A stretch of DNA of 28,424 nt from an uncultured Collinsella sp. (GTDB lineage Bacteria > Actinomycetota > Coriobacteriia > Coriobacteriales > Coriobacteriaceae): contig URKU01000018.1 in NCBI GenBank assembly GCA_900548515.1, forward strand, positions 1-28,424, written 5' to 3'. Below the pieces are notes generated by a model, which saw only the letters and a program-made list of their open reading frames with translations, ran no database searches and was not told the DNA's origin. Of this stretch, positions 1-7,442 are shown piece after piece. Every line of letters starts with the position of its first letter. Position 1 is the first letter of the stretch. The position numbers were made by a program, and so were the translations under genes.

Positions 1-1088
1 CCTTTACGCTGGCCACTGCCATCCAAAACGGCATGAACCCCAACGTCACCCTCAATTGCAACTCGCCTCTTACAGCCAAGGGCACCACGACCAAGGTGCA
101 AAACTATGCCAACCAGAGCTACGGCACCATCACGCTCAAGCAGGCGACGGCATACTCCTCCAACACCGGCTATATCCAGGTTGCAGAGGCTATCGGCAAT
201 AACAAGATCATGTCCCTCGTCAAAAAGCTCGGCATCGATCCTTCTAAGGACAATATCGAGGACGTTCCCGTCATGACGCTCGGTACCGGCTCCATCTCGC
301 CGCTCGAGATGGCCGCGGCCTATGCCACGTTTGCCAACGGCGGTTACTATCGCCAGCCGATCGCCATCACCGAGATTGATTCGCGAACTGGCTCGGTGCT
401 GTACCAGCACACCGATAACCCCTCGCAGGTGCTCTCCACCGGCGAGGCCGCGGCAGTGACCGACGTCCTGACCGGCGTCATGCAGGGCAGCGGCACGGGT
501 GCCGCCGGCGCGCTGAGCGTCAACCAGCCCTATGCCGGCAAGACGGGTACCACCGACAACACCACCAACCTTTGGTTCTGCGGCTACACGCCGCAGCTGG
601 CATGCGCCCTGTGGACCGGTTATTCCGCAGGCGAGATTCCCATCCAAAAGTACGGCATGGACCTGCTGGGCGATAGCACCAACCTGCCCGTCTTTAAGAA
701 GTTTATGAACACTGTTCTTGCGGGGACCGGGCGCGAGGAATTCCCGACCGGAACGGCTCCCACGTACAAGAACAATAACGTCTGGAAGTTCTACGGCACC
801 AGCAGCGCCAGGAAGTCGGAAAACGAGGAAGACGAAGACAAGGGGGGGACCACCACCACAACAACGACGACTACCACGACGACTGAGACCACGGGTGGCG
901 ATACGACCGGCGGCAACGGTGCGACCGGCGGAGACGGTACGACGGGCGGAGACGGCACGACCGGCGGCGGCAGTGGCGGCGAGGGCGGCTCTCCTACTCC
1001 CACTCCTACTCCCACTCCCACTCCTACTCCTACCCCTACTCCCAATCCCACGCCTACCCCCACGCCCGATCCTTCAACAGGTCAGTAG
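1..1088 (+). CDS. Class A penicillin-binding protein, C-terminal part (5' end outside window)
   Basis: Peptidoglycan transpeptidase that crosslinks the cell wall on the outer face of the membrane. The reading frame is already open at base 3, so only about the last 360 residues are present. The SxN motif (Ser-Ser-Asn, bases about 156-164) and the KTG box (Lys-Thr-Gly-Thr-Thr, from base 540) are both visible and in the order expected for a transpeptidase domain. The SxxK serine and any glycosyltransferase domain would lie upstream. Text such as the Gly-rich MTLGTGSISPLEMAAAYATF region is typical of PBP1a/PonA-type proteins, which is why class A is preferred. After the catalytic domain comes an unusual tail of about 80 residues: an acidic-basic stretch, a poly-Thr run, Gly-rich GGDGTT units and a Pro-Thr repeat. 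A terminator follows directly. Confidence 0.93.
   Translation, partial: FTLATAIQNGMNPNVTLNCNSPLTAKGTTTKVQNYANQSYGTITLKQATAYSSNTGYIQVAEAIGNNKIMSLVKKLGIDPSKDNIEDVPVMTLGTGSISPLEMAAAYATFANGGYYRQPIAITEIDSRTGSVLYQHTDNPSQVLSTGEAAAVTDVLTGVMQGSGTGAAGALSVNQPYAGKTGTTDNTTNLWFCGYTPQLACALWTGYSAGEIPIQKYGMDLLGDSTNLPVFKKFMNTVLAGTGREEFPTGTAPTYKNNNVWKFYGTSSARKSENEEDEDKGGTTTTTTTTTTTTETTGGDTTGGNGATGGDGTTGGDGTTGGGSGGEGGSPTPTPTPTPTPTPTPTPNPTPTPTPDPSTGQ
841..1077 (+). repeat. Low-complexity coding repeats in the PBP tail
   Basis: Short tandem repeats encode poly-Thr (about 849-890), repeated Gly-Gly-Asp-Gly-Thr-Thr units (about 895-985) and a Pro-Thr dipeptide run (about 991-1070, built from CCTACTCCCACT-like hexamers). 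Such tracts are prone to slippage. The encoded tail is probably an extended, wall-spanning linker. That role is inferred from composition only. Confidence 0.85.
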
Positions 1089-1103
1089 CCAGCCATAGCC
1101 AGC

Positions 1104-1146
1104 AAAGGGGCCCGGACAGCGCGCACGCTGCAAGGGCCCCTTTTTC
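1104..1146 (+). terminator. Rho-independent terminator after the PBP gene
   Basis: GGGGCCC (1107-1113) pairs with GGGCCCC (1134-1140), extended by AAA/TTT. Inside it a second stem, CAGCG/CGCTG (1117-1121 with 1126-1130), stacks. A T5 tract follows at 1141-1145. It begins 15 nt after the PBP stop codon. Confidence 0.9.
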
Positions 1147-1190
1147 GTCTTACCTGAACAATGCCACCGTTCGCCTCCAGGCACCGACAC

Positions 1191-1218
1191 AAAAAGACGC
1201 CGGCTCTAGCCGGCGTCT
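1191..1218 (-). terminator. Rho-independent terminator after argR
   Basis: A perfect 10-bp stem, AGACGCCGGC (1195-1204) with GCCGGCGTCT (1209-1218), has a 4-nt loop. On the minus strand it is followed by T5 (A5 at 1191-1195 on the plus strand). It lies about 50 nt past the argR stop codon. Confidence 0.88.
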
Positions 1219-1270
1219 CTACAAGTTTATGAAACTGCGTATACGTATCGACGCGTACGCCGCGCATCCC

Positions 1271-1708
1271 CTACTTACGAGAGTTACTCAGCTTGTTGAT
1301 GAGCGCTTCAAGGCGCTCGCCGTCCTCGGCCGTCTGCGCAATGACCAGGATCGTGTCGTTGCCGGCAAGCGAGCCGAGCACATCGGGCAGCTCCGCAGCA
1401 TCGACGGCTGCGGCAATACCAGAAGCCGTACCGGGCTGTGCCTTGATCATAACCAGATTATCGGTGCGCAGCACGCCGGTAACCAACTCGGAGACCATGC
1501 GCTGCAAATGCAGGTCCTCGGCAAGGACATAGATGCCCTCGGGGAGCTTACGCAGTCCCATATCCGCGATGTCGCGCGAAACGGTCGCCTGTGTGCAATC
1601 GAAACCCATGGCACGCAGCTCATCTACCAAAACGCGCTGTGTGCGTACGTCCTTGTTGCGCACGATATCTCTGATGGCATCCTGGCGCCCATTGCGTTTT
1701 TTAGCCAT
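1271..1708 (-). CDS. argR: Arginine repressor ArgR
   Basis: Hexameric arginine-responsive transcription factor that represses arginine biosynthesis genes and often activates catabolic ones. The 145-residue length is normal for the family. The N-terminal winged helix carries the family signature around Gln-Ala-Thr-Val-Ser-Arg-Asp (about residues 40-46). The C-terminal oligomerisation and arginine-binding domain includes the GTASGIAAAVDAAELPDVLGSLAGNDT region with its paired acidic residues and conserved GNDT. The ATG at 1706-1708 was chosen because GAGG sits 6 nt upstream. A GTG four codons earlier overlaps that ribosome-binding site. The gene is transcribed alone, with its own terminator and a candidate ARG-box promoter upstream. 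Confidence 0.96.
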   Translation of the reverse strand: MAKKRNGRQDAIRDIVRNKDVRTQRVLVDELRAMGFDCTQATVSRDIADMGLRKLPEGIYVLAEDLHLQRMVSELVTGVLRTDNLVMIKAQPGTASGIAAAVDAAELPDVLGSLAGNDTILVIAQTAEDGERLEALINKLSNSRK

Positions 1709-1757
1709 ACAAAACCTCACTCCAAAGATGGCGGAGACAATCAGTCAGTGATTGAAT

Positions 1758-1799
1758 AGTTTAGCGCTATTAAAGGGTATTTGTGAATAAGAACGCATT
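1758..1799 (-). promoter_or_regulatory. Candidate argR promoter overlapping an ARG-box-like site
   Basis: On the minus strand a -35-like TTCACA (plus-strand 1782-1787) is separated by 18 nt from a -10-like TAAACT (1758-1763). The sequence TGTGAATAAGAACGCATT at 1782-1799 resembles the Bacillus-type ARG box (CATGAATAAAAATKCAAK) at most positions and covers the -35 element. This would fit autorepression by ArgR. It is a by-eye match, not tested. Confidence 0.45.
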
Positions 1800-1840
1800 T
1801 CGAAACAATTCCATGCAAGATTATTTCGAACATAGCCATC

Positions 1841-2881
1841 TTAGGAGATTTTGGCGCCCGTGCGGTTAAAAAAAGCGGCCAGGTGCGTATACATCACGCA
1901 ACGCGCAGGCTTGGCACGGGCAATCGGTCCAAACAACAGGCCGAGTCCACGATGGTTGTCGCTGAGTGCCGCGGCCATCTGACGAGTCCGAGATGCCTCG
2001 AGCATATCACGCATACGAGCGGAACGCTCAATTGAAGAAACCCCATGCGGGCTCAAGCACAAGTTTTCGATGCAGGCGACCAGCCCGGCGAAGTAAAACA
2101 TATGGCTCGCCACCTTTAGCTGCGTGTCGCCGCTCGCCTCTGCAAGCGAATCAGTAAGCGCGTCAAGCGCCCGGGCGTCATCGGTAAGCTTGGCAAACAA
2201 TGTGGGGTCAAAAGCATCTGTGAGCTGCGGCGCCACCGCATGGAAACAGGCGCCACCGCACCCAGATATGCGTTGCGCCTGCGAAAGAGCGCATGCCATA
2301 AACCCAATCGTGCGAAACGCACGATCTCGCGACAAACACGTCTCGAACAACGAGCGGCTGTACATCACACCGGAAGTCTGGGCAATCAGGCCGCCGGAAA
2401 TCATCTGAGATAGACCGGCAGCCAAAGAAGCACGGTCATCGATCGTAAGAGAGGTGGCATCCAGTACGCGCGAATGGCGCTCACGATGAGCATCGTAGCG
2501 GTCGAGCGATGCCGTGGGAATCACCATGTCTGCCGCAGCATCGCATGCAACATCGACCATCTTGGAAAGGGACTGCGGGGCAAACCACTCGTCGGCGTTC
2601 ATGGCAACTATCTGCAATCCACGCGAGGCGGCAAAACCGGCCTTGAGACATGCTCCGTGCGCCGAATCCTCGACGTCGATCAAATCGATGTGAATATCTC
2701 TGCCGGCGGCAACCTCGAGCGAATGGCGCACACCCGGTGCGACATCGCGGAATACGACAACAATCTGCAGATCATAGAGGTCTTGATTCTGGACGCTCTC
2801 GAGCGCGCGCATCGCATAGCTGGGTGAACCCTCGACAACGAGGATCACAGAAAGTCGCGGATGCGAACCACGTCGAACCAA
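1841..2881 (-). CDS. GT2-like glycosyltransferase
   Basis: A 346-residue protein with a glycosyltransferase family 2 (GT-A fold) N-terminus. A beta-strand LSVILVVEGSPSYAMRALES (residues 10-29) leads into the family's QNQDLYDLQIVVV pattern, and an Asn-Ala-Asp-Glu-Trp-Phe motif (95-100) occupies the DxD metal/nucleotide-sugar position. The C-terminal half does not match a family I recognise, and no membrane segment is clear. A TTG start at 2881 is used because GAGAGG lies 9 nt upstream and no in-frame ATG precedes the conserved strand. Donor and acceptor cannot be told from sequence. It lies between truA and argR on the same strand but has long gaps on both sides, so it may be a separate unit. 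Confidence 0.75.
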   Translation of the reverse strand: MVRRGSHPRLSVILVVEGSPSYAMRALESVQNQDLYDLQIVVVFRDVAPGVRHSLEVAAGRDIHIDLIDVEDSAHGACLKAGFAASRGLQIVAMNADEWFAPQSLSKMVDVACDAAADMVIPTASLDRYDAHRERHSRVLDATSLTIDDRASLAAGLSQMISGGLIAQTSGVMYSRSLFETCLSRDRAFRTIGFMACALSQAQRISGCGGACFHAVAPQLTDAFDPTLFAKLTDDARALDALTDSLAEASGDTQLKVASHMFYFAGLVACIENLCLSPHGVSSIERSARMRDMLEASRTRQMAAALSDNHRGLGLLFGPIARAKPARCVMYTHLAAFFNRTGAKIS

Positions 2882-2961
2882 GTTTTCCGTCCTCTCGACA
2901 GCGCCAAATCAAATCGTCGTTCATGGTACACCCGAGCTATAAAAGCAACGAGCCGCCTAAC

Positions 2962-2990
2962 ATGTTGCACGCCAAGAACAGATGTTGCAC
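2962..2990. repeat. Two 9-bp direct repeats ATGTTGCAC, 20 bp apart
   Basis: ATGTTGCAC occurs at 2962-2970 and again at 2982-2990, in the gap upstream of the glycosyltransferase gene. The 20-bp period is about two helical turns, as for a dimeric DNA-binding protein. No regulator can be assigned. Confidence 0.4.
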
Positions 2991-3042
2991 ACGCGCAGCT
3001 CACACATAGTATGTGCCAGGTACGGATGCGTCGCGCACTCCC

Positions 3043-3867
3043 CTAGTCGAGCACGACAAGCTCGTCAGGGCCGTAATCCACGCCCATAAACGTAAGGCCG
3101 CAGGCAGGCGCCGTGGGACCCGCAGCGGTACGGTCGCAGGCGTCAATAACCTCGCGCATCCACTGGGGATCGCGACGATGCATGCCGATCTCGACGAGGG
3201 TGCCCACAATGGTTCGCACCATCGAATGCAAAAACGCATTGCCCTCGATGGTAAACGTGAGGATGTCCTCGCCAAAGGCGACCTCATGGCCAAACTCGGC
3301 GCGCATTACGCAGCGGTGCGTAGGCTTGCCCACGGCAGACGCCACCTTGCAAAAGCTCTTAAAGTCCTGCTCGCCCAAGAGCGCAGGGCAGGCGGCCCCC
3401 ATCGCATCGACGTCGAGGGGATAGCGATGCCACCACACAGCACCGCGTGACAGTACGGGGCGCGCATCACGATCGGCAATGCGATAGGTGTAAGTACGAG
3501 AACGCGCGTCAAAGCGCGCAGAAAAGCCCTTACGAGCCTTGTAGACCTCATTTATGGCGATATCTTTGCCCAGGAGGGCATCCATAGCCCGCAGCCATCT
3601 ACGGCGCGTACACGCAAGCTCAGCGTCCATTACGGGCACGCTGATGTACTGCGCCACCGCATGCACGCCGGCATCGGTACGCCCCGCACACGTCAGATCG
3701 ATCGGGCGGCGCAGCAGGGTCTCGATAGCGCGGCGCAACTCGCCCGCAACGGTCGTCTGGCCCGGCTGTTCGGCAAATCCGCTATACGATGAGCCATCGT
3801 AGGCAACACGGAACACGAGGGTGGCATCGAGCTCAGGAATCGAATTGAAATCAGACGGCGCGGTCAT
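3043..3867 (-). CDS. truA: tRNA pseudouridine(38-40) synthase TruA
   Basis: Converts uridines 38-40 of the tRNA anticodon arm to pseudouridine. From the chosen start the protein has 274 residues. The catalytic motif Cys-Ala-Gly-Arg-Thr-Asp-Ala-Gly-Val-His is present, with the nucleophilic Asp at about residue 65. Other family segments are visible (RVAYDGSSYSGF near the N-terminus, SFCKVASAVGKPTHR, and GNAFLHSMVRTIVGTLVEIG). The ATG at 3865-3867 was preferred to an in-frame TTG at 3882 because GGGAG ends 5 nt before the ATG. truA commonly follows rplQ in bacteria. Here a strong terminator separates them, so truA probably depends on readthrough or its own promoter. Confidence 0.96.
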   Translation of the reverse strand: MTAPSDFNSIPELDATLVFRVAYDGSSYSGFAEQPGQTTVAGELRRAIETLLRRPIDLTCAGRTDAGVHAVAQYISVPVMDAELACTRRRWLRAMDALLGKDIAINEVYKARKGFSARFDARSRTYTYRIADRDARPVLSRGAVWWHRYPLDVDAMGAACPALLGEQDFKSFCKVASAVGKPTHRCVMRAEFGHEVAFGEDILTFTIEGNAFLHSMVRTIVGTLVEIGMHRRDPQWMREVIDACDRTAAGPTAPACGLTFMGVDYGPDELVVLD

Positions 3868-3902
3868 GAGCGCTCCCAACAAACAATCAATGGTATCGCG
3901 AC

Positions 3903-3933
3903 AAAAAAAGAGGGGTACGCGAACGTACCCCTC
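3903..3933 (-). terminator. Terminator of the ribosomal protein operon (UUCG loop)
   Basis: GAGGGGTACG (3910-3919) and CGTACCCCTC (3924-3933) form a perfect 10-bp stem. On the minus strand the loop reads TTCG, and the stem is followed at once by T7. It lies 26 nt past the rplQ stop codon. Confidence 0.95.
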
Positions 3934-3959
3934 GAATATAGCCTGGGCAGACGGATTGT

Positions 3960-4427
3960 CTACTCAGCGGTCTCCTCAGCAGGAGCCTCCTCGGCAGCCT
4001 CGACCTTCTTGGGAGCAGCGGCCTTCTTGGGGGCCGGAGCAGCCTTCTTGGCCTTAGGCGTGCAAGGCTCGGTGACGAGCTCCATGATAACGATAGGAGC
4101 GTTGTCGCCCTTACGGTTACCGAGCTTCATGATGCGGGTGTAACCGCCGTTGCGGTCCTGCCACATACCCTGGGCAGCCTTGTCGAAAATCTCGCCAACG
4201 AGCTGCTTATCGCCGAGCTTGGCGATGGCCAGACGACGAGAGTGCAGGTCGCCCTTCTTGGCCCAGGTGATGATCGGGTCGACGACCGAACGCAGCGCCT
4301 TAGCGCGGGTCTCGGTGGTCTTGATGCGGTCGTTCTCGAAGAGGGCCTTAGCAAGGCTCTTCTTCATGGCCTTGGTGTGGCTCGCATCGGTGCCGAGCTT
4401 CAGGCCCTTCTTAACGTTATGACGCAT
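3960..4427 (-). CDS. rplQ: 50S ribosomal protein L17
   Basis: Large-subunit protein near the exit tunnel. The core (residues 1 to about 118) is typical: MRHNVKKGLKLGTDASHTKA at the N-terminus, the KTTETRAKALR segment and the NRKGDNAPIVIMELV end. Beyond it is an extra tail of about 37 residues, first Lys/Ala/Pro-rich and then Glu/Ala-rich, so the protein (155 residues) is longer than the usual 115-125. GGAGA precedes the ATG. Last gene of the operon; 30 nt downstream of rpoA and followed by the terminator at 3903-3933. Confidence 0.98.
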   Translation of the reverse strand: MRHNVKKGLKLGTDASHTKAMKKSLAKALFENDRIKTTETRAKALRSVVDPIITWAKKGDLHSRRLAIAKLGDKQLVGEIFDKAAQGMWQDRNGGYTRIMKLGNRKGDNAPIVIMELVTEPCTPKAKKAAPAPKKAAAPKKVEAAEEAPAEETAE

Positions 4428-4457
4428 GGTCTAGTTTCTCCTCAAAAATGCGAAGCA

Positions 4458-5399
4458 TTAAGCCTTCAGGCTCAGGCCCATGGACTCAAGCTTGTCCTTC
4501 ACTTCCTCGATCGACTTAACACCGAAGTTACGGATGTTGAGCAGATCGTTCTCCGAGAACTCAACGAGCTGACGGACCGAGTGAATGCTGGCGCGCTTAA
4601 GGCAGTTATAGGAACGGACGGAAAGATCCAGATCCTCGATCTGCTTGTCCAGCTCGGCGTTGTCGTTGGTGACCTCGGGAGCGAAGATCGAAGCCTCCTC
4701 CTCGACCTCGGGGGTCTCGGCAAGGTTCATAAAGGCAGCCATATGCTGGTTGATGATATTGGCAGCCTGGACCACGGCGTCGCGCGGAGCGATGGAGCCG
4801 TTGGTCTCGATCTCGAGGACAAGGCGGTCGTAGTCGGTGTGCTGACCGACACGGCAAGCCTCAACGAGCTTGGCGCAACGGGATACCGGCGAGTACAGCG
4901 AGTCGACGTGGATCACACCGATGGGATCGTTGTCGCGCTTGTTAGCCTCGCCAGAGACATAGCCGCGGCCATAGCCGATGCGCATGCTCATGGTGAGATG
5001 GCCACCCTCGGTGAGCGTAGCGATGTGCTGCTCGGGGTTGACCAGCTCAAACTCGGACGGAATAAAGAAGTCCGCACCGGTGACCTCGCAGGGGCCGTCA
5101 ACCGAGATGGTGGCGGTCGCCTCGTCGGTCGTGCCGAGAGCCCTGAAGACAAGACCCTTGACATTCAGGACGATGTCGGTGACATCCTCGACCATGTTAG
5201 GGATGGTCATGAACTCGTGCTGCGCGCCATCGATCTGAATAGCCTCGACGGCGGCACCCTCGAGCGAGGACAGAAGAACGCGACGAAGGGAGTTACCCAG
5301 CGTATCGCCGTAGCCACGCTCGAGCGGCTCAACGGAGACACGAGCAGACGTCTCGTTAATCTCTTCGACCTGAACCTGAGGCCTAATGAATTCTGACAT
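4458..5399 (-). CDS. rpoA: RNA polymerase alpha subunit
   Basis: The alpha subunit nucleates RNA polymerase assembly through its N-terminal domain (residues 1 to about 230). It contacts UP elements and activators through the C-terminal domain (about 250-313). The conserved GYGDTLGNSLRRVLLSSLEG segment and the helix-hairpin-helix-like NIRNFGVKSIEEVKDKL stretch are both present, joined by an acidic linker. The 313-residue length is standard. GGAGG stands 6 nt before the ATG. Located between rpsD and rplQ, the usual alpha-operon position. Confidence 0.98.
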   Translation of the reverse strand: MSEFIRPQVQVEEINETSARVSVEPLERGYGDTLGNSLRRVLLSSLEGAAVEAIQIDGAQHEFMTIPNMVEDVTDIVLNVKGLVFRALGTTDEATATISVDGPCEVTGADFFIPSEFELVNPEQHIATLTEGGHLTMSMRIGYGRGYVSGEANKRDNDPIGVIHVDSLYSPVSRCAKLVEACRVGQHTDYDRLVLEIETNGSIAPRDAVVQAANIINQHMAAFMNLAETPEVEEEASIFAPEVTNDNAELDKQIEDLDLSVRSYNCLKRASIHSVRQLVEFSENDLLNIRNFGVKSIEEVKDKLESMGLSLKA

Positions 5400-5431
5400 G
5401 TATTACCTCCAGCCTCAGCAGCCCGGATGGA

Positions 5432-6028
5432 CTACTTAGAGTAGAGCTCGACGATGAGCTGCTCGTTGATATCACCGCTGATCTGCTCACGCGTCGGCAG
5501 AGCGAGCACGTTACCAGACAGCTTCTCGATATCGACCTCGAGCCAGCCAGGGACCTCAAAGCGCTCGGAGGAAATCAGGGCCTCCTTGATGGGGAGGAGG
5601 TCACGGAACTTCTCGCCGACAGCGACGACGTCGCCGGCCTTGACGCGGTAGGACGGGATGTCCACGCGCTTGCCGTTCACGGTGAAGTGACCGTGACGGA
5701 CGGACTGACGAGCCTCTTTGCGGGTGCGGGCGAAGCCAAGACGGAAGACGACGTTGTCGAGGCGAGACTCAAGAATGATCATGAGGTTCTCACCGGTGAC
5801 GCCGTTCATCTTACGGGCCTTGTTGAAGTAGCCGTGGAACTGCTTCTCCAGAACGCCATAGATGAACTTGACCTTCTGCTTCTCGCGCAGCTGCATGCCG
5901 TACTCAGATTCCTTGCGACGGCGCTTGGGCTGACGGATAGATTCCTTCTTGCTGCTGTAACCGAGCTCAGCGGGATCGATCCCGAGCTGACGGCAGCGCT
6001 TAAGAACAGGAGTCCTGTCGATTGCCAT
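5432..6028 (-). CDS. rpsD: 30S ribosomal protein S4
   Basis: Primary 16S rRNA-binding protein of the small-subunit body. The 198-residue protein has the KQKVKFIYGVLEKQFHGYF segment and an S4 RNA-binding domain (about residues 90-150: LDNVVFRLGFARTRKEARQS, then HGHFTVNGKRVDIPSYRVK). It has a single cysteine near the N-terminus, so it is the zinc-free form. In many bacteria S4 represses its own alpha operon; no specific leader target was identified here. 19 nt downstream of rpsK. Confidence 0.98.
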   Translation of the reverse strand: MAIDRTPVLKRCRQLGIDPAELGYSSKKESIRQPKRRRKESEYGMQLREKQKVKFIYGVLEKQFHGYFNKARKMNGVTGENLMIILESRLDNVVFRLGFARTRKEARQSVRHGHFTVNGKRVDIPSYRVKAGDVVAVGEKFRDLLPIKEALISSERFEVPGWLEVDIEKLSGNVLALPTREQISGDINEQLIVELYSK

Positions 6029-6047
6029 ATTGATACGATCCTTTCAG

Positions 6048-6452
6048 TTACACGCGGCGACGCTTCTTGGGGCGGCAGCCGTTGTGCGGAATGGGGGTCT
6101 TGTCCTGGATGCTCGAGACCTCGAGGCCAGCAGCCTGGAGGGAGCGGATGGCGGTCTCACGACCGGAGCCGGGGCCCTTGACGAAGACGGAAACCTTCTT
6201 CATACCGTGCTCCATGGCCTGCTTGGCAGCAGCCTCGGCAGCCATCTGGGCAGCGAACGGCGTGGACTTACGGGAGCCCTTGAAGCCCACCTGGCCAGCC
6301 GACTTCCAGGAAATGACGTTGCCCTGGGGATCGGTGATCGAAACGATCGTGTTGTTGAACGTAGAACGAATGTGAGCCTGGCCCACGGAAATGTTCTTAC
6401 GGTCCGCGCGCTTCAGACGGGCAGCGCGAACGTTCTTCTTAGCAGTAGCCAT
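6048..6452 (-). CDS. rpsK: 30S ribosomal protein S11
   Basis: Platform protein of the small subunit that contacts the mRNA exit region. It is 134 residues long with the conserved AHIRSTFNNTIVSITDPQGN segment, the GSRKSTPFAAQMAAE helix and the basic C-terminus PHNGCRPKKRRRV. It sits 14 nt downstream of rpsM and 19 nt upstream of rpsD, the standard alpha-operon order. Confidence 0.98.
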   Translation of the reverse strand: MATAKKNVRAARLKRADRKNISVGQAHIRSTFNNTIVSITDPQGNVISWKSAGQVGFKGSRKSTPFAAQMAAEAAAKQAMEHGMKKVSVFVKGPGSGRETAIRSLQAAGLEVSSIQDKTPIPHNGCRPKKRRRV

Positions 6453-6466
6453 CTATCTAGCGCTCC

Positions 6467-6841
6467 TTATTTCTTCTTCTTAGCACCGATCTGACGCTTC
6501 GGGCCCTTGCGGGTACGAGCGTTAGTGTGGGTGCGCTGGCCGCGGACCGGGAGGCCCTTGCGGTGACGAAGGCCGCGGTTGCAGCCGATGTCCATAAGGC
6601 GCTTGACGTTCTGGTTGCGCTCACGGCGGAGGTCGCCCTCAACCATGATCTGGTTCTTATCGATATAATCGCGGATGGCATTAACCTCATCCTCGGTGAG
6701 GTCCTTAACGCGCGTATCCACGTTAACGTTGCACTCGACGCAAATCTTCGTCGCAGTGGTGCGGCCGATGCCGTAAATGTAGGTCAGACCGATCTCAACG
6801 CGCTTCTCACGCGGGAGGTCGACACCATTAATACGGGCCAA
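6467..6841 (-). CDS. rpsM: 30S ribosomal protein S13
   Basis: Head protein of the small subunit that contacts the P-site tRNA and 50S bridges. It has 124 residues: the N-terminal MARINGVDLPREKRVEIGLT, a helix-two-turn-helix region with YGIGR, then the C-terminal RGLRHRKGLPVRGQRTHTNA and a Lys/Arg-rich tail (KGPKRQIGAKKKK). Located 14 nt downstream of rpmJ. Confidence 0.98.
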   Translation of the reverse strand: MARINGVDLPREKRVEIGLTYIYGIGRTTATKICVECNVNVDTRVKDLTEDEVNAIRDYIDKNQIMVEGDLRRERNQNVKRLMDIGCNRGLRHRKGLPVRGQRTHTNARTRKGPKRQIGAKKKK

Positions 6842-6855
6842 CGTAGTCTCCTCTC

Positions 6856-6969
6856 TTAACCCTGACGCTGCTTATGACGGGGGTTCTCGCAAATGACGAG
6901 GACCTTGCCATGGCGCCTAATGATTTTGCACTTATCGCACATCTTCTTGACCGAAGGACGTACCTTCAT
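6856..6969 (-). CDS. rpmJ: 50S ribosomal protein L36
   Basis: A 37-residue protein found by direct translation of the minus strand between rpsM and infA. It begins MKVRPSVKKMCDKCK and ends ENPRHKQRQG. This is the zinc-binding form: the ligands Cys11, Cys14, Cys27 and His32 are all present. GAAAGGAAGAACG precedes the ATG. Order infA-rpmJ-rpsM is the usual one. It lies 150 nt from infA and 14 nt from rpsM. Confidence 0.97.
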   Translation of the reverse strand: MKVRPSVKKMCDKCKIIRRHGKVLVICENPRHKQRQG

Positions 6970-7018
6970 CGTTCTTCCTTTCGGTAGCGCTCAAACTACT
7001 TCCCTACTATCTACTCGC

Positions 7019-7094
7019 CCAGCCGCAGGCGTTTAAAACTATGGCTGGTCTTCACACACAATCCGACCGTAGGTTGAGCTAAGCCTGCAGTCGG
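7019..7094. other. Inverted repeats in the infA-rpmJ gap
   Basis: Two possible hairpins occupy the 150-nt gap. One is CCAGCC (7019-7024) with GGCTGG (7043-7048). The other is a 32-nt imperfect palindrome at 7063-7094 that starts CCGACCG and ends CAGTCGG, with several internal mismatches. Neither has a T tract. They could be attenuation or RNA-processing structures; no family is recognised. Confidence 0.35.
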
Positions 7095-7119
7095 AAATGG
7101 AGTGCGTGTATGCGTGCCG

Positions 7120-7338
7120 CTATTTGTAGCGATAGGTGATGCGGCCGCGGGTCAGGTCGTACGGGGAAAGCTCCACGACAACCCTGTCACCGGGGAGAAT
7201 ACGGATGTAATTCATTCGGATCTTGCCAGAAATGTTGCACAGAACCGAATGACCGTTCTCGAGCTCGACCTTAAACATGGCGTTGGGCAACGGTTCCTTT
7301 ACCGTACCCTCGAGCTCAATTGCGTCTTCCTTCTTCAC
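7120..7338 (-). CDS. infA: Translation initiation factor IF-1
   Basis: Binds the 30S A site and assists IF-2 and IF-3 in initiation. With the GTG at 7336-7338 as start it has 72 residues and opens MKKEDAIELEG, matching the family's length and N-terminus. An in-frame TTG at 7344 would add two residues; a weak AGAAAG stands 10 nt before the GTG and 4 nt before the TTG. The OB-fold signature is intact: NAMFKVELENGHSVLCNISGK, then RMNYIRILPGDRV, then SPYDLTRGRITYRYK. It may have its own promoter (see 7378-7406). Confidence 0.97.
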   Translation of the reverse strand: MKKEDAIELEGTVKEPLPNAMFKVELENGHSVLCNISGKIRMNYIRILPGDRVVVELSPYDLTRGRITYRYK

Positions 7339-7377
7339 AAGCAATCATCTTTCTCTAGAAAACGACAGCGATTGAGT

Positions 7378-7406
7378 ATTCTACAACACGTATGCACGCA
7401 TCGTAA
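7378..7406 (-). promoter_or_regulatory. Candidate promoter upstream of infA
   Basis: Minus-strand TAGAAT (-10-like, plus-strand 7378-7383) lies 17 nt from a weak -35-like TTACGA (7401-7406), in the gap of about 100 nt between map and infA. It could let infA and the alpha-operon genes be transcribed separately from secY-adk-map. The -35 match is poor. Confidence 0.35.
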
Positions 7407-7442
7407 TAACTTCGTAATGGCTCCACAACTAAGTGGAACTTG

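Noticed and set aside
4242..5396. A 384-codon plus-strand frame opposite rpoA
   Set aside because: Antisense to a certain essential gene; low-information Leu/Val/Asp-rich translation.
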